Position numbers and translations under genes: made by a program
Assembly: GCA_002423075.1 (NCBI GenBank)
Contig: DIUS01000141.1
Coordinates: 2,278 to 36,788, forward strand
Direction of reading: 5' to 3'
DNA length: 34,511 bases
DNA from: Microbacteriaceae bacterium UBA6152
Lineage (GTDB): Bacteria > Actinomycetota > Actinomycetes > Actinomycetales > Microbacteriaceae
Shown here: positions 24,248 to 32,246 of the stretch, one piece after another
Numbering within the stretch: position 1 is the first letter of the stretch
Layout of the letters: each line of letters opens with the position of its first letter
The notes under the pieces: model-generated
What the model was told of the DNA's origin: nothing
Seen by the model: only the letters and a program-made list of their open reading frames with translations
Databases searched by the model: none

Positions 24248-24520
24248 CTACTTGGCAGCAGCCTTCAGCTTGCTGCCGGCGCTGACCTTCACGCCGTTCG
24301 ATGCGGCGATCTGGATCGTCGCACCGGTCTGCGGGTTGCGGCCCTGGCGCGCCTTGCGGTGCGTCTGCTCGAACGAGATCCAGCCCGGGATCGAGACCTT
24401 GGTGCCCGACGCGACGGCGCCCGAGACGACCGAGAAGAGGGCGTCGACGGTGCGGTTCACATCTGCCTGGCTCAGGCCCGACTCAGCGGCCACAGCGGCG
24501 ACAAGCTCGGAACGATTCAT
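24248..24520 (-). CDS. hup: HU-family nucleoid DNA-binding protein
   Basis: A 90-residue histone-like protein. The start MNRSELVAAVAAESGLSQAD is the HU dimerisation helix region; VSIPGWISFEQTHRKARQGR followed by NPQTGATIQIAASNGVKVSA is the beta-arm with the intercalating Pro of the RNPQTG motif. HU dimers bend and compact DNA and affect replication, repair and transcription. Short-form length with only a small KAAAK tail, unlike the long Lys-rich mycobacterial HupB. ATG 24520 has the strong Shine-Dalgarno GAGGAGG. The frame upstream to 24568 is non-coding leader. Monocistronic. Confidence 0.95.
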   Translation of the reverse strand: MNRSELVAAVAAESGLSQADVNRTVDALFSVVSGAVASGTKVSIPGWISFEQTHRKARQGRNPQTGATIQIAASNGVKVSAGSKLKAAAK

Positions 24521-24668
24521 GGTGTCCTCCTCGGACCTCAACGTTGGTGGTGATAATTCGCGAGCCATGAATGACTGCGAACCGCCTTGACGGTATCAGC
24601 AGATCCGCGTGTTTCCGGGCAATTCACCTCGGTGCGGCGAAACTGGGGATTCTGCGCACGAGAACGCG

Positions 24669-24700
24669 AAAAGCGGGGCACCCCGGCTCTGGGGCCCCGC
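24669..24700 (-). terminator. Intrinsic terminator after rpsN
   Basis: On the minus strand GCGGGGC (24700-24694) pairs with GCCCCGC (24679-24673), with extra CCC/GGG pairing inside, followed by TTTT (24672-24669). Stem and U tract make it the clearest rho-independent terminator in the window. It lies 19 nt past the rpsN stop and ends the rpmB-rpmG-rpsN operon. The rest of the 24521-24718 gap is HU leader. Confidence 0.8.
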
Positions 24701-24718
24701 CTTCGCAGAGTGGTGTGG

Positions 24719-25024
24719 CTACCAGCTCGACTTGGTGATGCCGGGCAGCTCGCCGCGGTGCGCCATGTCGCGGAACCGCACACGCGAGATGCCGAACTTT
24801 GTCAGCACACCACGGGGGCGGCCGTCGACGGCGTCACGCGAACGCACACGCACAGGCGAGGCGTTGCGGGGCAGCTTCTGCAGGCCCTTGCGCGCGGCCT
24901 CGCGCGACTCGTCGGTGCCGTTCGGGTCGACAAGCGCCTTCTTCAGTTCGAGTCGCTTCGCGGCGTACCGCTCGACGACGACCTTGCGCTGCTCGTTGCG
25001 CGCGATCTTGCTCTTCTTAGCCAT
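24719..25024 (-). CDS. rpsN: 30S ribosomal protein S14, zinc-free long form
   Basis: A 101-residue S14 of the long type: MAKKSKIARNEQRKVVVERY, then the conserved RVRSRDAVDGRPRGVLTKFG, ISRVRFRDMAHRGELPG and the terminal KSSW. It contains no cysteine at all, so it lacks the zinc ribbon of the short C+ form. Such C- paralogues replace zinc-binding S14 during zinc limitation in many actinobacteria. Third gene of rpmB-rpmG-rpsN, 3 nt after rpmG, with a strong terminator behind it. Whether a C+ copy exists elsewhere in the genome cannot be seen. Confidence 0.97.
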   Translation of the reverse strand: MAKKSKIARNEQRKVVVERYAAKRLELKKALVDPNGTDESREAARKGLQKLPRNASPVRVRSRDAVDGRPRGVLTKFGISRVRFRDMAHRGELPGITKSSW

Positions 25025-25027
25025 GAC

Positions 25028-25194
<167 letters not shown>

Positions 25195-25195
<1 letters not shown>

Positions 25196-25431
25196 TAGAT
25201 CTTCTCCCCACGGGCGAGAAGATCTTTCACGACCGACTCGATACCGCGAGCATCGATGGTCTTGATGCCCTTGGCCGACAGGGTGAGCGTTACATTGCGG
25301 CGAAGCGACGGCACGAAGTACGTCTTCTTCTGAATGTTCGGGTCGAAACGGCGCTTGGTGCGCCGGTGCGAGTGCGAGATGTTGTGCCCAAAGCCGGGTA
25401 CGGCTCCGGTCACCTGGCAGACGGCTGCCAT
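25195..25431 (-). CDS. rpmB: 50S ribosomal protein L28, zinc-free form
   Basis: A 78-residue L28: MAAVCQVTGAVPGFGHNISH, then SHRRTKRRFDPNIQKKTYFV and RNVTLTLSAKGIKTIDARGI. It has a single Cys (C5) and no paired CxxC motifs, so it is the C- type. ATG 25431 has a good GGAGG Shine-Dalgarno. First gene of rpmB-rpmG-rpsN, which lies directly behind zur on the same strand. An 18-bp inverted repeat in its leader could be a control hairpin. I see no Zur-like palindrome in the 148-nt gap before it. Confidence 0.96.
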
Positions 25432-25454
25432 GGTTCCTCCAATATGTGGTTACC

Positions 25455-25472
25455 GTACGGCGAGCGCCGTAC
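25455..25472. repeat. Perfect 8-bp inverted repeat in the rpmB leader
   Basis: GTACGGCG (25455-25462), 2-nt spacer, CGCCGTAC (25465-25472). It lies 23 nt before the rpmB ATG, just upstream of the ribosome site. In DNA it would be a dimeric-repressor site; in RNA the 2-nt loop would force opening of one or two pairs but still leave a stable hairpin. Confidence 0.6.
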
Positions 25473-25547
25473 CCAAGGTCACTTGTCGGCACGCAGACAC
25501 CCGCTGGTCCTTCCGATGACACGGGAAGGGCGAGAGCGCGTACAGAA

Positions 25548-25563
25548 GAGCGGATGGCCGCTC
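25548..25563 (-). terminator. Possible weak terminator after zur
   Basis: GAGCGG and CCGCTC arms around a 4-nt loop, followed on the minus strand by TTCTGT. It lies 16 nt past the zur stop. The stem is short and the U tract is interrupted, so read-through into rpmB is possible. Confidence 0.35.
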
Positions 25564-25579
25564 AACACAAACCCCTAGC

Positions 25580-25984
25580 TTACGACGAAGAGGGGCCGGC
25601 CTGCAATCTCGAGCACTGTTCGCACAGGCCGAAGACATCGACAATGTGCTCAGCCTTTGTGAAACCGTGTTGCGACGCCACGAGACGGGCCCACTCCTCG
25701 ACGGCCGTCGCCTCGATCTCGACCGTGAGACCGCAATTTCTGCAGATGAGGTGGTGGTGGTGACTGCCGGGCGTGCAGGCGCGATACAGCGCCTCACCCT
25801 CCTGCTGCAGCGAGTCGGCCTCACCCTCATCGGCGAGGTCGGCGAGGGCCCGGTAGACGGTCGCGAGACCGATGCTCGAGCCTGCCTCTCGCAGCGAACC
25901 GTGCAGCGCCTGTGCGCTCACGAAGTTCTCGTTCTCGGCGAGCGCCGTGCGCACGGCCTCACGCTGCCAGGTGTTGCGCTTCAT
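25580..25984 (-). CDS. zur: Fur-family zinc uptake regulator Zur
   Basis: A 134-residue Fur-family repressor. The winged helix is KRNTWQREAVRTALAENENF, then GLATVYRALADLADEGEAD. The metal-binding part has SHHHHLICRNCG (HHHH and CxxC) and the C-terminal FGLCEQCSRL (second CxxC), the two Cys pairs that bind structural zinc. Assignment to Zur rather than Fur or PerR rests on context: it is the last gene of znuA-znuC-znuB-zur, its ATG overlaps the znuB stop by 4 nt, and it is followed by zinc-free ribosomal protein genes. With Zn bound it should repress the operon at the palindrome upstream of znuA, which would make it self-regulating. Confidence 0.93.
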   Translation of the reverse strand: MKRNTWQREAVRTALAENENFVSAQALHGSLREAGSSIGLATVYRALADLADEGEADSLQQEGEALYRACTPGSHHHHLICRNCGLTVEIEATAVEEWARLVASQHGFTKAEHIVDVFGLCEQCSRLQAGPSSS

Positions 25985-26808
25985 CGAGCCACCTTCGCGC
26001 GAGAACCAACGAGTCGACAAACCAGGTAGATCGCGAACGAGATCGTCGTGATGTACGGGCTGATGGGCAGCGAGCCGCCGATCGCGAGCAGAATGCCGCC
26101 GACCGCCGAGACGAAACCAAAGATCATGCTCAGCACGGGCACGAGCACGGGAGACGACGACACCCGAAGCGCCGCGGCCGCCGGAGTGACGAGCAGGGCG
26201 AGCACGAGCAGCGCGCCGATGATCTGCACCGAGACAGCCACCGTCAGACCGAGCAGAGTCATGAATACGAAGCTGAGGGCTCGGCTCGGCACGCCGCGGG
26301 CGCTCGCGACCTCGGGGTCGAGGCTGTCGAAGGTGAGCGGCCTCCAGACGACGAGCAGCGAGACGAGCACCACGATGCTGATCGCGATGAGCAGTCCGAG
26401 CTGGGGCAGGTCGACACTGATGATCTGACCGGTCAGCAGGCCGAACTTGTTGCCGCTGCGGCCGGGGTAGAGCGCCAAGAAGAGAATGCCGAGGCCGAGG
26501 CCGAATGGCATGAGCACGCCGATGATCGAGTTGCGATCGCGCGCCTTGGCGCCGAGCACCCCGATGAGTGCCGCAGCGATGAGCGACCCGACAATCGACC
26601 CGGCCACGACGTTGATGCCCAGCAGCAGTGCCGCGGCAGCACCCGCAAACGAGAGCTCGCTGATGCCGTGCACGGCGAACGCCATGTCGCGCTGCATCAC
26701 GAACACTCCGATGAGCCCTCCGACGATGCCCAGCACGGCCGCCGCGATGATCGAATTCTGCACGAGCCCGAGCAGTTGCAGATAGGTGGCGGGGTCGACG
26801 AAAGTCAT
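25981..26808 (-). CDS. znuB: Zinc ABC transporter permease ZnuB
   Basis: A 275-residue ABC-3 family permease with about eight to nine membrane helices. The AFAVHGISELSFAGAAAALL loop is the family's conserved region, contacting the ATPase. The end (YITTISFAIYLVCRLVGSRA) is also typical. It forms the import channel for zinc delivered by ZnuA. The ATG overlaps the znuC stop by 4 nt and the stop overlaps the zur start by 4 nt. The ABC-3 family also moves Mn and Fe; zinc is inferred from Zur and the Zur-type operator. Confidence 0.94.
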   Translation of the reverse strand: MTFVDPATYLQLLGLVQNSIIAAAVLGIVGGLIGVFVMQRDMAFAVHGISELSFAGAAAALLLGINVVAGSIVGSLIAAALIGVLGAKARDRNSIIGVLMPFGLGLGILFLALYPGRSGNKFGLLTGQIISVDLPQLGLLIAISIVVLVSLLVVWRPLTFDSLDPEVASARGVPSRALSFVFMTLLGLTVAVSVQIIGALLVLALLVTPAAAALRVSSSPVLVPVLSMIFGFVSAVGGILLAIGGSLPISPYITTISFAIYLVCRLVGSRAKVAR

Positions 26809-27623
26809 GCGATCACCTCGTGGTGATGCTCGGCTTCGGGGGCACCGACGACGACGACCCGGCCGCGCGAGCGGAACACTTCGACCGGGGTTCCGTACAG
26901 GCGCGAGAGCACATCGTCGCGGAGCACCTCGTCAGGGGTTCCGATCGTGAAGCGCCCCTGAGCGAGGTAGAGCACCCGGTCGACCATGCTCAGCACGGGG
27001 TTGATGTCGTGCGTCACGAAGACGACGGCGGTGCCGTGCTGCTGTCTCCGACGATCGATGAGCTCACTGACTGCTCGCTGGTGCTGCAGGTCGAGGCTCA
27101 TGAGGGGCTCGTCGCACAGCAACAGTTTCGGGTCGTCGGCGAGCGCCTGTGCAACACGCAGGCGCTGCTGCTCGCCGCCAGAAAGGCTGCCGAGCGGCCT
27201 GTCGGCGAAAGTCTCAGCACCCACAGCCGTGAGCAGAGCATCCACCGCGGCGCGATCGTCGCGCGTCGTGATCGGCGGTCCGAAGCGCTGACCGTTCACA
27301 CCGAGCATGACGAGATCACGCCCCCGCAGAGGGGTGCCCGGGGCGACGATCTTCTGCTGCGGGATGTATCCCATGCGTCGGTGACCGCGATGAGCGGGAT
27401 GCCCGTCGACGAGCACCTCGCCGCTGTCGAGCTTCTGCTCGCCGAGCATCGCGCGCAGCAGGCTCGTCTTGCCGGTGCCGTTGCCGCCCAGCACAGCGAT
27501 GAACTCGCCCTGGCTGACGTCGAGATCAAGGCCGCTCCAGAGTGCACGGTCGCCGAAGCCGAGAGCCCCGCCCCGGATGCTCAGCACCGGGGCGGGGTCG
27601 GGCAGCGCCTCGCTCGGCGTCAT
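26805..27623 (-). CDS. znuC: Zinc ABC transporter ATPase ZnuC
   Basis: A 272-residue ABC ATPase. Walker A GGNGTGKTSL (46-55), Q-loop region MGYIPQQKIVAPGTP, signature LSGGEQQRLRVAQAL, Walker B LLLCDEPLMSLDL, and H-loop FVTHDINPVLSMVD are all present. The C-terminal tail ends in His (EAEHHHEVIA), common in zinc importers. ATG 27623 overlaps the znuA stop as ATGA; the extra 16 codons upstream lie within znuA and are rejected. Powers zinc import at the inner face of the membrane. Confidence 0.95.
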   Translation of the reverse strand: MTPSEALPDPAPVLSIRGGALGFGDRALWSGLDLDVSQGEFIAVLGGNGTGKTSLLRAMLGEQKLDSGEVLVDGHPAHRGHRRMGYIPQQKIVAPGTPLRGRDLVMLGVNGQRFGPPITTRDDRAAVDALLTAVGAETFADRPLGSLSGGEQQRLRVAQALADDPKLLLCDEPLMSLDLQHQRAVSELIDRRRQQHGTAVVFVTHDINPVLSMVDRVLYLAQGRFTIGTPDEVLRDDVLSRLYGTPVEVFRSRGRVVVVGAPEAEHHHEVIA

Positions 27624-28570
27624 GGTGCGGTCAGCACCGCGGCGACCGCTTCGAGGTTGGCGCGCATCCACGAGACATAGTCTTGCGCGTCGGGAAGGGT
27701 CTCGGTGAACGGGACCACTGGAATGCCCGCAGCCTCGGCCGCTGACCGGACGCGCTCCGTCTCGGGACTCGCGGTCTGCTCGTTGTAGGCGAGCAGTCGC
27801 ACGTCGCCCGACTCGATCAGGTCAAGCGTCTGCTGCAGCGCGAGCGGCGGCACATCAGCACCCTCTTCGATCGCTTCGAGGAAGTCTTCGGGGGTCTCGT
27901 CATCGAATCCGAGTTCGGCCAGCAGGTAGGCCGGAACCGGTTCGGTCGAGGCGACCATGCCGCCACCGAGCTCGCTCGCCAACACCTCGAGCTCGGCCTC
28001 GAGGGTCTCGAGCTCGGCGTCGAAGTCGCTGAGGTTCTGCGTGTAGGCCTCGGCATTGTCGGCGTCGACAGTCGAGAGCGCCTCGGCGATCGCCGCGGCG
28101 ACATCGCCCATCACGTGAATGTCATACCAGACATGCTCGTTGACGCCCTCGAGGTGGCCGTGGTCGTCGTCGTCGGAGTGAGCCTCCTCCTCAGAATGGG
28201 CTTCGTCCTCCTCGAGACCCGCGACAGCGGCGGCAGAGATGACCACGGCGGTCGTGCCTGAACCGTCGACGAGAACGTCGATGAAGGGGTCGTAGCCGCC
28301 ACCGTTCTCGATGACGAGGTCGGCGTTCGCGATCGCGAACTGGTCTTGAGCGCTCGCTTCGTAGCTGTGCGGGTCTTGCGCGGCCGAGTCGATGATGCTC
28401 GTGACCGTGGCGAGCTCCCCGGCGATCGAGGCGGCGATGTCGCCGTAGACGTTGGTCGAGGCGACGATCGAGAGTCCGGTCGCCTCGGGTGCGGGCGCGG
28501 CGCACCCGGTGAGGGCGAGGCCGACTGCGGCGAGGACGAGCAAAGCGGGAAGAGAGCGGTGACGATTCAT
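27620..28570 (-). CDS. znuA: Zinc-binding lipoprotein ZnuA
   Basis: A 316-residue substrate-binding protein of the cluster A-I (ZnuA/TroA) family. Signal peptide with lipobox LTGC (acylated Cys23). The His/Asp/Glu-rich loop (AHSEEEAHSDDDDHGHLEG) is the mark of zinc-type members, followed by NEHVWYDIHVM with a ligand His. Later ligands are expected around STEPVPAYLLAELG and NEQTASPETERV. It captures zinc outside the membrane for ZnuB-ZnuC. First gene of the operon; ATG 28570 has no Shine-Dalgarno and lies 6 nt after a -10 hexamer, so the mRNA is probably leaderless. Confidence 0.95.
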   Translation of the reverse strand: MNRHRSLPALLVLAAVGLALTGCAAPAPEATGLSIVASTNVYGDIAASIAGELATVTSIIDSAAQDPHSYEASAQDQFAIANADLVIENGGGYDPFIDVLVDGSGTTAVVISAAAVAGLEEDEAHSEEEAHSDDDDHGHLEGVNEHVWYDIHVMGDVAAAIAEALSTVDADNAEAYTQNLSDFDAELETLEAELEVLASELGGGMVASTEPVPAYLLAELGFDDETPEDFLEAIEEGADVPPLALQQTLDLIESGDVRLLAYNEQTASPETERVRSAAEAAGIPVVPFTETLPDAQDYVSWMRANLEAVAAVLTAP

Positions 28571-28576
28571 GGCTTG

Positions 28577-28606
28577 ATGCTAGGGCTTATCGAGAATGGT
28601 TGTCAA
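28577..28606 (-). promoter_or_regulatory. znuA promoter
   Basis: On the minus strand, -35 TTGACA (28606-28601, perfect consensus), an 18-nt spacer, -10 TAGCAT (28582-28577), then 6 nt to the ATG, so initiation should fall at the A of the start codon. The -35 lies at the centre of the Zur-type palindrome. Confidence 0.8.
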
Positions 28607-28622
28607 AACGATTCTCAATAAG
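28586..28622. promoter_or_regulatory. Zur-type operator palindrome
   Basis: A 37-bp palindrome centred on 28604, with 15 of 18 positions matching between the arms (CTTATCGAGAAT against CTTATTGAGAAT). It is AT-rich against a GC-rich background. The core CGAGAATGGTTGTCA fits the actinobacterial Zur consensus TGANAATNNTTNTCA except at the first base. A bound repressor would cover the -35. The length would allow two overlapping sites, one per strand. Nothing else recognisable lies in 28623-28766. Confidence 0.8.
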
Positions 28623-28766
28623 TCGGCCGGTGGGACTGTGCTTCCGGATGCCCCGCTCGCGTGCGGGCAGGTCGAGCGGTCTGACCCGCACGACGATCCT
28701 CACCGTGCCGCACCGCGAGCCGATGCCAGCAGTCAAGGCGGCGGCGACCTGCAGCCGGCGACGGGA

Positions 28767-30092
28767 TTAATCGAGCAACAGCGCAGGCTCTTCGATGACG
28801 CTCGCGACATCGGCGAGGAAGCGGCTCGCCACGTCACCGTCGACCACGCGATGGTCGAACGAGGCGCCGAGCGTCGTCACGAATCGCGGGCGCACCTCGC
28901 CGTCGACGACCCACGGCTTCTGCTTAATCGTGCCGAGGGCCACGATCGCGACCTCGCCGGGGTTCAAGATCGGCGTGCCGGTATCCATGCCGAAGACACC
29001 GATGTTGGTGATCGTGATCGTGCCGTCGGCCATGTCGGCGGGCTGTAGCTTGCCGTCGCGGGCCGTGTTGGTCATCGCCTCGATCGCCTGAGCGAGCTCG
29101 CGCAGGCTGAGGTCTTGCGCGTTCTTGATGTTCGGCACGACGAGCCCGCGAGGAGTCGCGGCGGCGAAGCCGAAGTTGACGAAGTGGTGAACGATGATCT
29201 CGGCGTCGGTCCACGTCGAGTTGACCGTGGGGTTGCGCCGCACCGCCCAGATCATCGCCTTCGCCATGATGAGCAACGGCGAGACCTTGATGCCCGCGAA
29301 GTCGGGGCTCGCCTTGAGGCGCTTGACGAACTCCATCGTGCGGGTCGCGTCGACGTCGACGAACAGGCCGACGTGCGGGGCGCTGAAGGCGCTCTTCACC
29401 ATGCCCGCGGCGATCGCCTTGCGCACGCCCTTCACCGGGATGCGGTATTCACGCTCGTTCGGCCACGAGGGGGTCTGGATGTTGCGGAACACGCTCGCCT
29501 GCTGCGCGTGACGGATGACGTCGTCGCGCGTGATCTCGCCCGCGAGTCCCGTGGCGGTGACCGCCGCGAGGTCGACGTCGAGGTCTTTCGCGAGCTTGCG
29601 GATGGGCGGCTTCGCGATGACCGGGACTGAGTCGGCGGCCGGCACCGAGCTGAGCCGCGGTACGGCAGTGGCCGGGGCCGGCGCGGCGGGCGCGGCGGGG
29701 CGTCCGCGCGTGCGGCGCGAGGCGACGTGCCCCTTCGAGCCGTAGCCGACGAGCACGGCGCCCGACGTCGAGGGCTCGGCCTCGGTCGCGATGCTCAAGG
29801 CGGTGTCGGCGACGCCGTCGGCGGCACCGGTGTCGGGCGACGGGGCATCAGCATCCCCTCGCACCGTGATGATGGGCGTGCCGACCTCGACGATCTGGCC
29901 CTCGTCGACCAGCAGGGCGTCGACCGTGCCCGCGAAGGGCGACGGCAGCTCGACGAGCGACTTCGCCGTCTCGATCTCGACGAGCACCTGGTTGATGGTC
30001 ACGGTGTCGCCGGGCTTGACGCGCCACGACACGATCTCGGCCTCGGTGAGGCCTTCCCCGACATCGGGGAGGGGGAACTCGGAGACGCTCAC
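28767..30092 (-). CDS. bkdC: Branched-chain 2-oxoacid dehydrogenase E2 (lipoyl acyltransferase)
   Basis: A 441-residue dihydrolipoamide acyltransferase. One lipoyl domain at 1-80 with the lipoylated K44 in EIETAKSLVELPSP, then an Ala/Pro linker, the peripheral subunit-binding domain near 150-185 (IRKLAKDLDVDLAAVTATG) and the catalytic domain ending with DHRVVDG at about 413-419 (active His). It takes acyl groups from E1 to CoA in the core of the complex. A single lipoyl domain and E1alpha/E1beta partners favour the branched-chain type over actinobacterial pyruvate or 2-oxoglutarate complexes. ATG 30092 has GGAGGACACC upstream and lies 23 nt after bkdB. No E3 gene is nearby. Confidence 0.92.
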   Translation of the reverse strand: MSVSEFPLPDVGEGLTEAEIVSWRVKPGDTVTINQVLVEIETAKSLVELPSPFAGTVDALLVDEGQIVEVGTPIITVRGDADAPSPDTGAADGVADTALSIATEAEPSTSGAVLVGYGSKGHVASRRTRGRPAAPAAPAPATAVPRLSSVPAADSVPVIAKPPIRKLAKDLDVDLAAVTATGLAGEITRDDVIRHAQQASVFRNIQTPSWPNEREYRIPVKGVRKAIAAGMVKSAFSAPHVGLFVDVDATRTMEFVKRLKASPDFAGIKVSPLLIMAKAMIWAVRRNPTVNSTWTDAEIIVHHFVNFGFAAATPRGLVVPNIKNAQDLSLRELAQAIEAMTNTARDGKLQPADMADGTITITNIGVFGMDTGTPILNPGEVAIVALGTIKQKPWVVDGEVRPRFVTTLGASFDHRVVDGDVASRFLADVASVIEEPALLLD

Positions 30093-30115
30093 GGTGTCCT
30101 CCAGTCAGGCTTCGG

Positions 30116-31096
30116 TCAGTACGCCAGGGCGCGGTCGACGGCGTGCAGGATGCGATCGACGTCGGGCAGGTAGATGCCCTCGAGCTTCGCGGGCGGAAAA
30201 GGGGTGTCATAGCCGCTCACGCGCAGCACCGGTGCTTCAAGCGAGTAGAAGGCGCGCTCGGCGATGGTCGCCGCTATCTCTGACCCGATGCTCACCGATC
30301 CCGGAGCCTCCTGCGCCACGACGAGCCGGCCGGTGCGCCGCACCGAGTCGAGCAGTGGGCCGTAATCGATGGGCGAGAGCGAGCGCAGGTCGACGACCTC
30401 GATGCTCGTGCCCTCCTGGGCGGCGAGCTCGGCAGCGTCGAGCAGCATACTCACCATGGCGCCGTGCCCGACGACCGTGACATCGGTGCCCGCGCGCACG
30501 ACCCGCGAGGCATGCAGGTCGATGCCCGGGGCGTCGAAGTCGACCTCGCCCTTCGGCCAGTAGCGGCTCTTAGGCTCGAAGAACAGCACGGGGTCGGTGC
30601 TTGCGATGGCCTGCTGCACCATCCAGTAGGCATCGTGCGGCGTCGCCGGGCTCACCAAGCGCAAGCCGGGCGTGTGCGCGAAGTAGGCCTCGGGGCTCTC
30701 CTGGTGGTGCTCGACCGCGCCGATGTGCCCGCCGTAAGGCACGCGGATGACGACGGGCAGCTGCAGGGCGCCCTCATGCCGGGCCGTGAGCTTGGCGAGC
30801 TGGGTCGTGATCTGGTCGAAGCCCGGAAAGATGAAGCCGTCGAACTGAATCTCGCACACGGGACGGTAGCCGCGCATCGCCAAACCGATCGCGGTGCCGA
30901 CGATGCCCGACTCGGCCAAGGGCGTGTCGAGCACGCGCGTCGCACCGAATTGAGACTGCAGCCCTTCGGTCACCCGAAAGACGCCACCCAGCGGGCCGAT
31001 GTCTTCACCCATGAGAATGACCTTCTCGTCGGCCTGCATCGCGGCCGCGAGCCCGAGCGTCAGGGCCTTCGCCATCGTGAGAGTCTCGACGGCCAT
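30116..31096 (-). CDS. bkdB: Branched-chain 2-oxoacid dehydrogenase E1 beta
   Basis: A 326-residue transketolase-like subunit. MAKALTLGLAAAMQADEKVI, then LMGEDIGPLGGVFRVTEGLQ and VLDTPLAESGIVGTAIGLAM are standard E1 beta sequence; IRVPYGGHIGAVEHHQESPE follows. The C-terminal transketolase domain shows EVVDLRSLSPIDYGPLLDSV and VLRVSGYDTPFPPAKLEGIY. It pairs with E1 alpha to decarboxylate 2-oxoacids with thiamine diphosphate. The ATG shares one base with the bkdA stop (TGATG). Confidence 0.94.
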   Translation of the reverse strand: MAVETLTMAKALTLGLAAAMQADEKVILMGEDIGPLGGVFRVTEGLQSQFGATRVLDTPLAESGIVGTAIGLAMRGYRPVCEIQFDGFIFPGFDQITTQLAKLTARHEGALQLPVVIRVPYGGHIGAVEHHQESPEAYFAHTPGLRLVSPATPHDAYWMVQQAIASTDPVLFFEPKSRYWPKGEVDFDAPGIDLHASRVVRAGTDVTVVGHGAMVSMLLDAAELAAQEGTSIEVVDLRSLSPIDYGPLLDSVRRTGRLVVAQEAPGSVSIGSEIAATIAERAFYSLEAPVLRVSGYDTPFPPAKLEGIYLPDVDRILHAVDRALAY

Positions 31097-32211
31097 CAGG
31101 CACCGCCCTCGAACGACGCCTCGTAGTCGGCGAGCTGCTCGCGCTGAGCATCCATAACCGGATGCGCCTGGCTGTAGACGTGGGCGAACATCGACTCAGC
31201 GGGCGGCGGCTCGAGGGCGAGGGTGCGCGCCCGCGCCTCGGCGGCGAACTGCTCGGCCTCGTCGTGCACCTCGGTGAAAAATGCCTCGCCCTCGCCAAGA
31301 CCGCGCAGGTAGGTCTCGAAGCGGGAGATCGGGTCGCGCTCTTGCCAGTAGTGCAGCTCATCGTCGTCGCGGTACTTCGTGGGGTCGTCGCTCGTCGTGT
31401 GGGCACCGATGCGATAGGTCAGCGCCTCGATGAACTGCGGACCCTCCCCGCCGCGAGCAGCGTCGAGGCTCGCCGCGGTCGCCGCGTAGCTCATGAGCAC
31501 GTCGTTGCCGTCGATCTGCACGCTCGGAATGCCGAACCCGCGCGGCCGGTGGAACAGCGGCGTGCGCGACTGCAGCCGCACGGGCGCCGAGATTGCCCAG
31601 TGGTTGTTCTGCAAGAAGAATACCTGCGGGGTCTGGTAGCTCTGCGCGAAGACGAAGGCCTCGTTGACGTCGCCCTCGCTCGTGGCGCCGTCGCCGAAGT
31701 AGACCATGACGGCGGTGTCTGTCGAAGGGTCTCCCGTACCGACAAGGCCGTCGAGCTGCACGCCCATCGCGTAGCCCGTGGCGTGCAGCGCTTGCGAGCC
31801 TATGACGAGCGTGTAGAGGTGGAAGTTGCCGGTCTCGGCGGGGTTCCAGCCGCCGTGTGTGTGACCGCGCAGCATCGTGATGATCTTCACGACGTCAAGG
31901 CCGCGGATGTAGCCCACAGCGTGCTCCCGGTAGGCCGGAAAAATGTGGTCGTGCGGCTTCGCGGCGAAACCCGAGCCGACCTGCGCGGCTTCTTGGCCGA
32001 TGCTCGGAATCCAGAGGGCGAGCTGGCCCTGCCGCTGCAGGTTGCCCGCCTCGGCATCGAAGCGGCGAATCACGGTCATCGTGCGGTAGAACTCGCGCAA
32101 CTGCTGCTCAGTGAGGGCATCCACGTAGGGGAGGTAGACCTCGGTGGCCTCGCTGTCGACGCGAGTTCCGTCCGGTGCCAGCAGCTGGAGGGTCTCCGGC
32201 GTGTACGACAT
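31096..32211 (-). CDS. bkdA: Branched-chain 2-oxoacid dehydrogenase E1 alpha
   Basis: A 371-residue thiamine-diphosphate subunit. The TPP motif runs from FGDGATSEGDVNEAF to FFLQNN (GDG...NN). IPSIGQEAAQVGSGFA and YREHAVGYIRGLD are typical of the family, and RIGAHTTSDDPTKYRDDDE is the phosphorylation-loop region. With bkdB and bkdC it would make branched-chain acyl-CoA, the primer for iso/anteiso fatty acids that dominate actinobacterial membranes. ATG 32211 is chosen; TAGAGT lies 7 nt before it, hinting at an internal promoter, and the gene is 35 nt after the aminotransferase. Confidence 0.94.
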   Translation of the reverse strand: MSYTPETLQLLAPDGTRVDSEATEVYLPYVDALTEQQLREFYRTMTVIRRFDAEAGNLQRQGQLALWIPSIGQEAAQVGSGFAAKPHDHIFPAYREHAVGYIRGLDVVKIITMLRGHTHGGWNPAETGNFHLYTLVIGSQALHATGYAMGVQLDGLVGTGDPSTDTAVMVYFGDGATSEGDVNEAFVFAQSYQTPQVFFLQNNHWAISAPVRLQSRTPLFHRPRGFGIPSVQIDGNDVLMSYAATAASLDAARGGEGPQFIEALTYRIGAHTTSDDPTKYRDDDELHYWQERDPISRFETYLRGLGEGEAFFTEVHDEAEQFAAEARARTLALEPPPAESMFAHVYSQAHPVMDAQREQLADYEASFEGGA

Positions 32212-32218
32212 GGATTCC

Positions 32219-32224
32219 ACTCTA
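32219..32224 (-). promoter_or_regulatory. Putative internal -10 before bkdA (TAGAGT)
   Basis: TAGAGT with 7 nt to the bkdA ATG in the 35-nt gap after the aminotransferase gene. No clear -35. It may allow bkdABC to be transcribed apart from the aminotransferase gene. Confidence 0.35.
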
Positions 32225-32246
32225 GGCCCGACCATATGCCGACTCG

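Noticed and set aside
28623..28766. Possible small RNA or gene between znuA and bkdC
   Set aside because: No convincing promoter, stem with U tract or coding bias was found. The open plus-strand frame is a shadow of bkdC.
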